Below are positions 18,040 through 27,239 of a stretch of DNA of 64,000 bases, piece after piece. Origin of the DNA: Streptomyces sp. RPT161 (GTDB lineage: Bacteria > Actinomycetota > Actinomycetes > Streptomycetales > Streptomycetaceae); assembly GCF_027533845.1 (NCBI RefSeq), contig NZ_JAPZVN010000014.1:62001-126000 (forward strand), read 5' to 3'. The notes below the pieces were generated by a model. It saw only the letters and a program-made list of their open reading frames with translations, ran no database searches and was not told the origin of the DNA. Positions within the stretch are counted from its first letter, which is position 1. Each line of letters opens with the position of its first letter. The position numbers were made by a program, and so were the translations under genes.

Positions 18040-18339
18040 TCAGTGGCGCAGCGAGTGATCGCTGAGCACCGGCTCGGCCGCACGGCCGGTACGGGCGCGG
18101 GGCACCCGGTGCGGACGCGCCGGGGCGGCCGGCCGGGCCGGTCGGGACTGCCGGGTGGTGTGCGCTCCCCAGGGCAGGGTGAAGGTCAGTGCGACGAGCA
18201 CCCCGAGCGCCAGCCCGGCGAGCGCGATCACGATGACTCCCGCACCCGAACTGGCCCGGGAGAGCAGCAGCATGGCGATGGTGGAGAAGACGACGGTGGC
18301 CGAACCATAGGCGAGCTGTGCGGGGGTCGGGCGCGGCAT
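18040..18339 (-). CDS. Small membrane protein of unknown function
   Basis: 99 residues with two adjacent hydrophobic helices (roughly residues 8-28 and 33-55), then a basic Pro/Arg-rich cytoplasmic tail. No family was recognised. It converges on the RDD gene with a 16-nt gap. Confidence 0.6.
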   Translation of the reverse strand: MPRPTPAQLAYGSATVVFSTIAMLLLSRASSGAGVIVIALAGLALGVLVALTFTLPWGAHTTRQSRPARPAAPARPHRVPRARTGRAAEPVLSDHSLRH

Positions 18340-18659
18340 GTCGGAATCCGTCCTCGATGCGGGGTACGTCAGTCGGTCGGGCGTTGTCCGTTCTCAGTCG
18401 TTCGCGTGTTTGATGTGTCGCTCAATGACTCTACGAGTCCGCATGCCCGATGGGAACGTCCGGTAAGCGTGACCTAACCGACCGTACGGAGCACAGGGGG
18501 CGCACGGATTTCACAGTGCGCCTCTCGGAACCGGTCGTACAGGTGTCGCGCCGGACAGTGTCAGATGACCCGCGAGTGGGACCACCGCCATCTGGCGGAG
18601 GCACACCCTTCGGCCTGATCATCGTTCTTGTCGGTATGTCCCACCCGTGAGGAGGTGTC
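18340..18659. other. Intergenic region, no recognised element
   Basis: This 320-nt divergent region should hold promoters for the flanking small genes. I saw no RNA fold, repeat or operator that I would defend. GGAAC words occur at about 18450 and 18528, but no matching -10 element lies at a suitable distance. Confidence 0.3.
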
Positions 18660-18980
18660 GTGGCCGCCGGTGGTTTCGCCAAGCTGCCCAATGGCAACGT
18701 TGTCGTGGCGCTGACCCTGCCCCGCCCGGGCGATGGGCACGCGGGGGCCGCCGTGCGGGTGCTGGTACACGCGGTCAACCGGCAGCGCGCCCTCACCAGG
18801 GTCCGGAACCTTGGCTTCCGCGCGGTTCGGCTGAGCGGCAACGCGGAGCCGCCCACCCCGGACGAGATCAGCGCCGTGCTCCACCATCCGGACGGCCTGG
18901 TCTGGCGGTCCCGGCACGCCGATGACACCGAGCTGTGGCATCCGCTGCGGGCGTTGCGCAGACTCGGCGCGGTCGGCTGA
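18660..18980 (+). CDS. Small conserved-looking protein of unknown function
   Basis: 106 residues with no membrane segment. The sequence is basic and Arg-rich (VNRQRALTRVRNLGFRAVRL) with a Trp-containing end (LVWRSRHADDTELWHPLRALRRLG). The GTG start follows GAGGAGG at ideal spacing, which supports real translation. It ends 3 nt before the convergent pncA stop. I do not recognise a family. Confidence 0.65.
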   Translation: MAAGGFAKLPNGNVVVALTLPRPGDGHAGAAVRVLVHAVNRQRALTRVRNLGFRAVRLSGNAEPPTPDEISAVLHHPDGLVWRSRHADDTELWHPLRALRRLGAVG

Positions 18981-18983
18981 GCC

Positions 18984-19592
18984 TCAGTCCGTCACCACCG
19001 GCTTGCCGCCCGCCATCGGCGTTCCGCGCAGCTGCACCCCGGCGTGCCGCATCTCCTCCAGGGCCCGCTCGGTGGTCTCCGGCAGCACGCCCGCCGTCAG
19101 ATCGAGCAGCACCCGGGTGGTGAAGCCCTCGCGCGCCGCGTCCAGCGCGGTGGCCCGCACGCAGTGGTCGGTGGCGAGGCCGACGATGTCGACCTCGCCG
19201 ACGCCCCGGTCGCGCAGCCACGCCGCGAGGCCCATCCCGTTCTCGTCCACGCCCTCGAAGCCGCTGTACGCGCCCGAGTACGCGCCCTTGTCGAAGACCG
19301 CGTCGATCGCGCCGGAGGCCACCGCCGGTGCGAAGTTCGGATGGAAGCCCACGCCCTCGGTGCCCGCCACACAGTGCGGGGGCCAGGTCGCCCGGAAGTC
19401 GGGGTGGTCGGAGAAGTGGTCTCCGGCGGCGATGTGGCAGTCCCGGGTGGCCGCCACGTGCCGGTACACGCTTCCGGCGGCGCCCACCAGATCGGTGATC
19501 GCGGCGGCCACGTCGGCGCCGCCCTCCACCGCCAGGCTGCCGCCCTCACAGAAGTCGTTCTGTACGTCAACGACGATCAGTGCCCGGTGCAT
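18984..19592 (-). CDS. pncA: Nicotinamidase (isochorismatase fold)
   Basis: 202 residues. It hydrolyses nicotinamide to nicotinate in NAD salvage. Catalytic triad residues are visible: Asp in VVDVQNDFCEGGSL (D9), Lys in AVFDKGAYSGAYSGF, and Cys in GLATDHCVRATALDAAREGF. Metal-binding DxH is in TRDCHIAAGDHFSDH. It lies downstream of pncB on the same strand with an 81-nt gap, so the two form a salvage unit making nicotinate mononucleotide. Confidence 0.92.
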   Translation of the reverse strand: MHRALIVVDVQNDFCEGGSLAVEGGADVAAAITDLVGAAGSVYRHVAATRDCHIAAGDHFSDHPDFRATWPPHCVAGTEGVGFHPNFAPAVASGAIDAVFDKGAYSGAYSGFEGVDENGMGLAAWLRDRGVGEVDIVGLATDHCVRATALDAAREGFTTRVLLDLTAGVLPETTERALEEMRHAGVQLRGTPMAGGKPVVTD

Positions 19593-19673
19593 TGTGCACG
19601 CCTTTCGTAAGGCCCCAAGCGTAGTACCGGATCGGGGTGTTGCCCCATCTGTCAGTACCCACCGGGTTATCCG

Positions 19674-21026
19674 TCACACGAACTCGGTGGGCAGTACGGG
19701 CTCGCCGCGCGACAACTGGGTTGCCGACAGCGGCAGTCCGGCCCGGGCCTGGATGTGCCGGGTGCGCGCCGCGTCCAGCGGCTCGCGGGCCACCACCTCG
19801 CCGCGCAGTACCAGCGGGGCCAGCAACTGCCGGTCGGCCAGCTCGGGCGGCACCGGCCCGGTGCCGACCACCTCGGCCTCGGCGACGCCGTCCGCGTCCA
19901 GTCGGCGCGCCGCCCACTTGCGGCCGCCGGTGCTGGCCTTGCCGCCCAGCGACTTCTTCGCCACCGGCACCAGCGGGCTGTCCGGGGCGTCGGCGTCGTG
20001 CCGGGCGCGGGCGACCAGCTTGTAGACCATCGAGCAGGTCGGATGGCCGCTGCCGGTGACCAGCGAGGTGCCCACGCCGTACGCGTCGACGGGGGCGGCG
20101 GCCAGCGAGGCGATGGCGTACTCGTCGAGGTCGGAGGTGACCACGATCTTGGTGTTCTTCGCGCCCAGCGAGTCGAGTTGCTGGCGGACCCGGTGGGCGT
20201 GCAGCAGCAGGTCGCCCGAGTCGATCCGGACCGCGCCCAGCTCGGGGCCGGCGACCTCGACGGCGGTGCGTACCGCCTCGGTCAGGTCGTAGGTGTCGAC
20301 CAGAAGGGTCGTTTCGGCGCCGAGGGCGTCCACCTGGGCGGTGAACGCGTCGCGCTCGGTGTCGTGCAGCAGGGTGAAGGCGTGGGCGCTGGTGCCGACG
20401 GTGGGGATGTTGTAGCGGAAGCCCGTGGCCAGGTCCGAGGTGGTGGCGAAGCCGCCCACGTACGCGGCGCGGGCCGCGGCCACCGCGGCCAGTTCATGGG
20501 TGCGGCGGGCGCCCATCTCGATCAGCGGGCGGCTGCCCGCGGCGACCGCCATCCGGGACGCGGCGGCGGCGACCGCCGAGTCGTGGTTGAGGATCGACAG
20601 GACCAGCGTCTCCAGCAGGATGGCCTCGCCGAACGTGCCCTCGACCCGCAGGATCGGCGAGCCCGGGAAGTAGACCTCGCCCTCGGGGTAGCCGTGGATG
20701 TCGCCGGTGAAGCGGAAGTCGGCCAGCCAGTCCAGGGTGGCGCGGTCCACGACCTTCTCCCGGGCCAGGAAGCTCAGTACGTCGGCGTCGAACCGGAAGT
20801 TCTCCACGGCGTCCAGTACGCGGCCGGTGCCCGCGACGACGCCGTAGCGGCGGCCCTCCGGCAGGCGGCGGGTGAAGACCTCGAAGACCGAGTGTCGACG
20901 GGCCGCGCCGCTGCGCAGGGCGGCCTGCAGCATCGTCAGCTCGTACCGGTCGGTGAACAGGGCGGTCGACGGCACCGCCACCGGCAGCCCGAGAGCCGAC
21001 CCGGCCAACATCGCTGGAGTGTCCAT
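19674..21026 (-). CDS. pncB: Nicotinate phosphoribosyltransferase
   Basis: 450 residues. It makes nicotinate mononucleotide from nicotinate and PRPP with ATP. The N-terminus TALFTDRYELTMLQAALRSG, the motif EVYFPGSPILRVEGTFGEAILLETLVLSILNHDS, and VRIDSGDLL and VGTSLVTGSG are diagnostic. The ATG at 21026 is 18 nt from a 23-bp palindrome that probably serves as its operator. pncA follows. Confidence 0.93.
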   Translation of the reverse strand: MDTPAMLAGSALGLPVAVPSTALFTDRYELTMLQAALRSGAARRHSVFEVFTRRLPEGRRYGVVAGTGRVLDAVENFRFDADVLSFLAREKVVDRATLDWLADFRFTGDIHGYPEGEVYFPGSPILRVEGTFGEAILLETLVLSILNHDSAVAAAASRMAVAAGSRPLIEMGARRTHELAAVAAARAAYVGGFATTSDLATGFRYNIPTVGTSAHAFTLLHDTERDAFTAQVDALGAETTLLVDTYDLTEAVRTAVEVAGPELGAVRIDSGDLLLHAHRVRQQLDSLGAKNTKIVVTSDLDEYAIASLAAAPVDAYGVGTSLVTGSGHPTCSMVYKLVARARHDADAPDSPLVPVAKKSLGGKASTGGRKWAARRLDADGVAEAEVVGTGPVPPELADRQLLAPLVLRGEVVAREPLDAARTRHIQARAGLPLSATQLSRGEPVLPTEFV

Positions 21027-21366
21027 GACTCGGATGCTACCCCGTAATCGTCATCTTGACGATTACCAGTGACGTGATCTCCGTCGCTCCCGCGCCGGAC
21101 CTCCGGCCCGCCCGCCGGGTCCCCGGCGACTCGCCGCCGTCGAACGGCCGGTCCTCGGCACGCCGCCGGAACCCGGCGGTGCCGCACGACCCCTCAGCGG
21201 CCTCCACCGCGGGCGCCGCGTCCGTAACTCCGGACACACCGTCACTGGTGGAACCGACCGCCTCGGGGCGTCCGGTCCGCGCGGCGAGACGCGCACCCCG
21301 GCCAGGGGTGCGCCGCGCCCGGGGTGGGCGCCCCCCGGCGCGAGTTGGGGGGCGGGAAGTGGCAGC
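21027..21366. promoter_or_regulatory. Divergent pncB-clpS promoter region
   Basis: The 340-nt gap holds the 23-bp palindrome next to pncB (listed separately) and a GC-rich stretch with CGCACCCC/GGGGTGCG-type complementarity near 21290-21315. No gene is supported. Confidence 0.4.
21044..21066. promoter_or_regulatory. 23-bp perfect palindrome upstream of pncB, candidate NrtR-type operator
   Basis: GTAATCGTCA (21044-21053) and TGACGATTAC (21057-21066) are exact reverse complements around a 3-nt spacer. The site is AT-richer than its surroundings and lies 18 nt before the pncB start, where it would overlap the promoter. NAD salvage genes in actinobacteria are often repressed by the Nudix-related regulator NrtR at palindromes. 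The regulator's identity is inferred. Confidence 0.6.
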
Positions 21367-21678
21367 ATGGGAAGGGTGAGTGTCGCACCCGTGGAGATCG
21401 AGCGGACCGAGTCGAGCGAGGCGGTATCCGAGGAGCCCAAACCCGACGTCCCCTGGGTGACGATCGTCCACAACGACCCGGTCAACCTGATGAGCTACGT
21501 GACCTACGTCTTCCAGGCCTACTTCGGCTATCCGAAGGACAAGGCCAAGAGGCTGATGCTGGACGTCCACCACAAGGGCCGCGCCGTTGTCTCCAGCGGC
21601 ACCCGCGAGGAGATGGAGCGCGACGTACAGGCCATGCACGGCTACGGTCTGTGGGCCACGCTCAGCCAGGACCGCTGA
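21367..21678 (+). CDS. clpS: ATP-dependent Clp protease adaptor ClpS
   Basis: 103 residues. ClpS delivers N-degron substrates to ClpA/ClpC. The core [71 protein letters not shown] contains the Asn-Asp of the N-end pocket and the usual three-helix region. The N-terminal ~28 residues are acidic and variable, as expected. ATG at 21367 is chosen; GTG at 21376 is possible. DUF2017 follows directly, the typical actinobacterial pairing. Confidence 0.93.
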   Translation: MGRVSVAPVEIERTESSEAVSEEPKPDVPWVTIVHNDPVNLMSYVTYVFQAYFGYPKDKAKRLMLDVHHKGRAVVSSGTREEMERDVQAMHGYGLWATLSQDR

Positions 21679-21712
21679 CCCCCCTTCGACTACCCGGAGA
21701 CATACGGGCCTC

Positions 21713-22303
21713 ATGGCCGGATACTTCGAAGCCGCCCCCGACGGCGGAGCCGCGATCGCCCTCGACGAGGTGGAGATCTCCATTCTCCGCAGCCTCGCCG
21801 TCCAGCTCCTCGAACTGATCGGCCCCGGACCCGGCGGGTCCGCGGACGACAGCGACCCGCTGGCCGCACTGCTCGCCGACGGCCCCACCCAACCGCCGTC
21901 CGATCCCGCGCTCGCCCGGCTGTTCCCCAACGCCTACTGCGACCCGAACAAGGCGTCGGACGCCGCGGCCGAGGCGGCCTCCGCCGAGTTCCGCCGCTAC
22001 ACCGAGAACGACCTGCGGTCCCGCAAGCGCGAGGACGCGCTCGCCGTGGTGCACGCGCTCGACGCGCTCACCCCGGCCGGTGACCGGGGCGCGGTGCTCA
22101 GGGTGGACGGTGACCAGGCGCAGCGCTGGCTCGGCACGCTCAACGACCTGCGGCTGACCATCGGCACCCGGCTGGGGGTGGACGAGGATCCGGACAGCGA
22201 GTTGTACCGGCTGCCGGACGAGGATCCGCGCAAGCCGTTGATGATGGCGTACATGTGGCTCGGCGGCCTCCAGGAGTCGCTGATCGAAACCCTGCTGCCG
22301 TAG
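21713..22303 (+). CDS. DUF2017 domain protein
   Basis: 196 residues. It matches the actinobacterial DUF2017 family, normally encoded right after clpS: ALDEVEISILRSLAVQLLELI, DPALARLFPNAY, RRYTENDLRSRKREDALAVV, LNDLRLTIGTRLGV, MMAYMWLGGLQESLIETLLP. No membrane segment is present. The role is unknown, and the tight link with clpS suggests a proteolysis-related function. Start ATG 21713. Confidence 0.85.
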   Translation: MAGYFEAAPDGGAAIALDEVEISILRSLAVQLLELIGPGPGGSADDSDPLAALLADGPTQPPSDPALARLFPNAYCDPNKASDAAAEAASAEFRRYTENDLRSRKREDALAVVHALDALTPAGDRGAVLRVDGDQAQRWLGTLNDLRLTIGTRLGVDEDPDSELYRLPDEDPRKPLMMAYMWLGGLQESLIETLLP

Positions 22304-22625
22304 CGCCGTACCTGGCTGTTCGCCGGGTGTTCGCTCAGCGGACGCTCAATTCCGCATAACGATCGCGTTACCCGCGATACGCGTTTCGTCCGTAAGTGCA
22401 CCTTTTTGCGGCAGTTTTCCGTGATCTAGGCCACATTCGTATGCGCGGATCATCCTCGCACTCGTGATAGGAATCCACGACCAGCCGTAGGACGCCACCC
22501 ATGTCCACGCGGCGGCGCTGTGCCGACCGATCGTCGGCGTGCGACTCCATCCGGGGGAATCGGTACCCGGCCCGGTCACGTAGTGCCGGCCGGGCGTGCA
22601 GACGTGGAGAAAGGCGCACACCACC
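22304..22625. promoter_or_regulatory. Upstream region of amino-acid permease
   Basis: The 322-nt gap has a long untranslated-leader look. It includes the inverted repeat TAACG-ATCG-CGTTA (22357-22370) in an AT-richer patch and GGAATCGG near 22556. A GlnR-type box was sought and not found. No gene is supported. Confidence 0.35.
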
Positions 22626-24083
22626 ATGGCCTCAGAGCAGGTCAAATCAGTGATCGACGGCGGCGCGGAGGAATCCTCGGAAGAGGGTTACCACCGGGGA
22701 CTGGGAAACCGTCAGATCCAGATGATCGCAATTGGCGGCGCGATCGGCACCGGTCTTTTCCTCGGTGCCGGCAAGGCGATTTCCAAGGCCGGTCCGAGTC
22801 TCATCCTGGCGTATGCCGTCGTCGGCATCATCATCTTCCTCATCATGCGGGCGCTGGGCGAACTGCTCATGTACCGCCCGGTGTCCGGAAGCTTCTCCGA
22901 GTACGCCCGGGAGTTCCTCGGCCCGTTCTTCGGGTATGTCACCGGCTGGACCTACTGGCTTTTCTGGGTGGTCACCGGCATCACCGAGGTGACGGCCGCC
23001 GCCAGCTACGTCCAGTACTGGTGGCCCGGTGTTCCGCAGTGGACGTCCGCGCTGGTCTTCACCGTCGCCCTGTACTTCGTGAACCTCATCTCCGTGAAAC
23101 TCTTCGGTGAGTTGGAGTTCTGGTTCTCGATGGTCAAGGTGACGGCGATCATCGGCATGATCCTGATCGGCATCGGGGTGCTCACCCTCGGCTTCTCCAA
23201 GGCCGGTGACACCGCGTCGATCAGCCACCTCTGGAATGACGGCGGATTCTTCCCGAAGGGAATCGGCGGCACGCTGATGACCCTACAGATCGTGATGTTC
23301 GCCTTCCTCGCCGTGGAGTTGGTGGGCGTCACCGCGGGTGAGTCCAAGGACCCGAAGACCGTGCTGCCGAAGGCCATCAACACGGTGCCGTGGCGCATCG
23401 GCCTCTTCTACGTCGGCGCGCTCGTCATCATCATGGCGCTGGTGCCGTGGACCGAATTCCAGCCCGGCGTAAGCCCGTTCGTCGCCGCCTTCGCGAAGGT
23501 CGGTCTGCCGCTCGGCGCCGGAATCGTCAACTTCGTCGTGCTCAGCGCCGCGTTGTCGTCCTGCAACTCCGGCATGTACTCGACCGGCCGTATGCTGCGC
23601 GACCTCGCGCTCAACGGCCAGGGCCCGAAGGCCTTCACCAAGCTCACCCGCAACGGCACACCGCTGCTGGGCACCACCGTCTCCGGCGCTTTCATGCTCG
23701 TCGGTGTGTGGATCAACTACCAGTGGCCGTCGAACGCGTTCAACTACGTGGTCTCGTTCGCGACCATCTCCGGTATGTGGGCCTGGATCATGATCCTCTG
23801 CTCCCATCTGCGGTACCGCCGGGCGGTGCGCCTCGGCCGTCTGCCCGCCTCCGACTTCCGGATGCCGGGTTCGCCGTGGACCAGTTGGATCGCGCTCGCC
23901 TTCATCGGCCTGGTGGTCGTGGAGATGGGCATCGACAAGGACGCCCGGGTCTCGCTCTACTGCGCCCCGGTCTGGGCGGTGATCATGATCGTCTCGTACT
24001 TCGGGATCCGGGCCCGCCGTCCGGAGGTCTTCGCGAAGAAGGACGTCGCGGTCGAGCGTCAGGCCGAGCGCGTCAAGGCGTGA
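22626..24083 (+). CDS. Amino-acid permease (APC superfamily, AAT family)
   Basis: 485 residues with about 12 helices. Family signatures: GLGNRQIQMIAIGGAIGTGLFLGAGKAI at the first helix, RALGELLMYRPVSGSFSEYAREFLGP and WRIGLFYVGALVIIMALVPW. The second half contains SSCNSGMYSTGRMLRDLALNGQGPKAF. This group imports neutral or basic amino acids such as Asn, Lys, GABA, Phe or Ser by proton symport. The exact substrate is not readable from sequence. An intrinsic terminator follows. ATG at 22626 is chosen over 22596. Confidence 0.9.
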   Translation: MASEQVKSVIDGGAEESSEEGYHRGLGNRQIQMIAIGGAIGTGLFLGAGKAISKAGPSLILAYAVVGIIIFLIMRALGELLMYRPVSGSFSEYAREFLGPFFGYVTGWTYWLFWVVTGITEVTAAASYVQYWWPGVPQWTSALVFTVALYFVNLISVKLFGELEFWFSMVKVTAIIGMILIGIGVLTLGFSKAGDTASISHLWNDGGFFPKGIGGTLMTLQIVMFAFLAVELVGVTAGESKDPKTVLPKAINTVPWRIGLFYVGALVIIMALVPWTEFQPGVSPFVAAFAKVGLPLGAGIVNFVVLSAALSSCNSGMYSTGRMLRDLALNGQGPKAFTKLTRNGTPLLGTTVSGAFMLVGVWINYQWPSNAFNYVVSFATISGMWAWIMILCSHLRYRRAVRLGRLPASDFRMPGSPWTSWIALAFIGLVVVEMGIDKDARVSLYCAPVWAVIMIVSYFGIRARRPEVFAKKDVAVERQAERVKA

Positions 24084-24093
24084 GGGTGTGAAG

Positions 24094-24126
24094 AGGGCCG
24101 CTCCGACTGCTCGGGGCGGCCCTTTT
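24094..24126 (+). terminator. Intrinsic terminator after amino-acid permease
   Basis: An 8-bp stem AGGGCCGC/GCGGCCCT (24094-24101 with 24116-24123) runs into TTTT, 11 nt after the permease stop. Confidence 0.85.
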
Positions 24127-24202
24127 CCTGTCCTCTGCGCTCTCCCGCCGCCCGCCGCCACCCTCGAACGAGGTCCTCCGGGCCACTCTTATGCTTCTTG
24201 CC

Positions 24203-24634
24203 ATGCTCACCATCACCCAGGCCCTTTACGACGAGATCGTCGCCCACGCGCGGGCCGACCACCCCGACGAGGCGTGCGGGGTCGTCGCGGGACCGGCCGG
24301 GGCCGGCCGCGCCGAGCGGTTCATCCCGATGCTGAACGCGGCCCGCTCGCCCACGTTCTACGAGTTCGACTCCACGGACCTGCTGAAGCTCTACCGCGAG
24401 ATGGACGACCGGGACGAGGAGCCGGTCGTGATCTACCACTCGCACACCGCGACCGAGGCCTATCCGTCCCGTACCGACATCTCGTACGCCAACGAGCCGG
24501 GCGCCCACTACGTCCTGGTTTCCACTGCCGAGTGCGGCAATGACGAGGGGCCGGTCTCGTTCCGCTCGTTCCGCATTGTGGATGGCGAGGTCACCGAGGA
24601 ACCGGTGGAAATCGTGACAAGCTACCCGGCGTAG
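24203..24634 (+). CDS. mec: M67-family JAMM metallopeptidase, Mec homologue
   Basis: 143 residues. The JAMM zinc motif is complete: HSHTATEAYPSRTD matches HxHx7Sx2D, with a catalytic-type Glu in HPDEACGVV. In Mycobacterium tuberculosis Mec releases cysteine from the CysO-cysteine adduct made by CysM. The same three genes lie in order here, so that role is inferred. CysO in this window has two residues after its GG, and a JAMM enzyme could also trim them. ATG at 24203 is preferred to 24191. Confidence 0.88.
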   Translation: MLTITQALYDEIVAHARADHPDEACGVVAGPAGAGRAERFIPMLNAARSPTFYEFDSTDLLKLYREMDDRDEEPVVIYHSHTATEAYPSRTDISYANEPGAHYVLVSTAECGNDEGPVSFRSFRIVDGEVTEEPVEIVTSYPA

Positions 24635-24721
24635 CCTGTGTGCGCCCCTGGTGACCACACCCATGTCCGCATGCTGGGACGGCGCGCTGGGGCTGAGGAG
24701 GGGAATCGATACCATGTCCGC

Positions 24722-24847
24722 ATGGTTGTCCACGACGTGAGCGACAGCGAGAAGGCGCCGGGCACACTGCTCGTCGCGCGGCTGCACGTCGACCTGTGCC
24801 GTCTTGCCAGCGCCATGTGTACCCGCGCGGCGCATCGTCCGGCCTGA
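24722..24847 (+). CDS. Cysteine-containing leader peptide upstream of cysO-cysM
   Basis: A 41-codon ORF ending ARLHVDLCRLASAMCTRAAHRPA, with two Cys near the C-terminus. It resembles short actinobacterial leader peptides of the form (R)HVDLxRxxSAxC found ahead of sulfur and cysteine genes. It lies 95 nt before cysO. Ribosome stalling at the Cys codons could control cysO-cysM. A strong GAGGAGGGG site serves an out-of-frame ATG (24714) encoding MSAWLSTT, whose TGA overlaps an in-frame GTG (24737). The true start may therefore be 24737 by coupling. Confidence 0.65.
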   Translation: MVVHDVSDSEKAPGTLLVARLHVDLCRLASAMCTRAAHRPA

Positions 24848-24942
24848 GCCCGTACAGCTCCGCCGCACCCTGCTCAGCCCGCTGCCCGGCGCGGCCCCGC
24901 GGCCGTGCGTCCCCTGTCGTCCTTCCGCACTGGAGTGCATCC

Positions 24943-26171
<1,229 letters not shown>

Positions 26172-26428
26172 CGCCACCGCGCCGACGGAATCAGGAGCGG
26201 CTCGGCCGGCAACCGGCTTGGCGGAACACGGACTGGTGATTCCGCCCACAACCGCGCCTGGCTAAGGCGCGCCGACGGTCACCCCGCCTTACCCTCGACT
26301 GCACAATGGCGGGCTATGGAAATCCGCACCACGCACCCGGCGGCGCGCTCACGACGACGTGACGCCTCCGGGTGGGTGACCGTACGCGACCGCGCAAGAC
26401 TCCCGGACGCAACCCTGGAGGCTCCTGC

Positions 26429-27181
26429 ATGAAGCTCACCGTCGTCGGCTGCTCGGGGTCGTTCCCGTCCGCGGACTCGGCCTGTTCGAGCTACCTCGTC
26501 GAAGCCGACGGCTTCCGGCTGCTCCTCGACATGGGCAACGGCGCCCTTGGCGAACTGCAGCGCCACATCGGCCTGTACGACCTGGACGCGGTCCTGCTGA
26601 GCCATCTGCACGCGGACCACTGCGTCGACATGTGCGCCTACTTCGTCGCCCGCTACTACCGCTACGACGGCGGCATGCCGGACCCGATCCCGGTCTACGG
26701 ACCCGAGGGCACCGAGACCCGGCTGGCCACCGCGTACGGCGAGGAGCCGGACGACAAGTCCATGAGCGAGGTCTTCGACTTCCGCACGCTCACCCCGGGG
26801 ACGTTCGGCGTCGGCCCGTTCACCGTGCGCACCGACCGGGTCAGCCATCCGGTGGAGGCCTTCGCGTTCCGGGTGGAGCACGGCGGCCGGTCGCTGACGT
26901 ACTCCGGGGACACCGGGCCGTGCGAATCGCTGCTCGGGCTCGCCGAAGGCGTCGACCTGTTCCTGTGCGAGTCGTCGTTCACCTACGGCAAGGAGGACGT
27001 GCCCGGGCTGCACCTGAACGGCCGCGAGGCGGGCGAGCACGCCGCCCGCGCGGGGGTCCACCGCCTGGTGCTCACCCACATCCCCCCGTGGACCGACCCC
27101 CAGGTCAGCCTGGTCGACGCGCGCGCCACGTACTCCGGCCCGGTGGAACTGGCCCGCAGCGGCGCGGTGTACGAGCTGTAG
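26429..27181 (+). CDS. MBL-fold metal-dependent hydrolase
   Basis: 250 residues. Metallo-beta-lactamase fold with metal motif HLHADHC, a later DTGP Asp and a final His in LTHIPPW. The overall layout (VVGCSGSFPSADSACSSYLVE, LLLDMGNGALGELQ) is like RNase Z and related phosphodiesterases. It could be a phosphodiesterase or hydrolase of unknown substrate. Actinobacteria often keep it between cysM and rph. ATG at 26429 has GGAG ten nt upstream. Confidence 0.85.
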   Translation: MKLTVVGCSGSFPSADSACSSYLVEADGFRLLLDMGNGALGELQRHIGLYDLDAVLLSHLHADHCVDMCAYFVARYYRYDGGMPDPIPVYGPEGTETRLATAYGEEPDDKSMSEVFDFRTLTPGTFGVGPFTVRTDRVSHPVEAFAFRVEHGGRSLTYSGDTGPCESLLGLAEGVDLFLCESSFTYGKEDVPGLHLNGREAGEHAARAGVHRLVLTHIPPWTDPQVSLVDARATYSGPVELARSGAVYEL

Positions 27182-27195
27182 GCCCGCGAAACGCG

Positions 27196-27231
27196 GAAGT
27201 GCCCCCGGAACCGCGGTTCCGGGGGCACTTC
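27196..27231. terminator. Bidirectional terminator hairpin
   Basis: A 36-nt perfect palindrome (27196-27231, centre CCGCGG) lies between the convergent MBL and nagE2 genes. It has no long T tract, so it is probably a strong stem serving both directions. Confidence 0.75.
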
Positions 27232-27239
27232 GCTCGCGG

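Noticed and set aside
18440-18560. Extracytoplasmic-function sigma promoter suggested by GGAAC words
   Set aside because: No matching -10 element was found at a fitting distance, and GGAAC is frequent in this sequence.
22304-22625. GlnR box upstream of the amino-acid permease
   Set aside because: GTTAC occurs at 22367 but no GAAAC-type half site follows at the required spacing.
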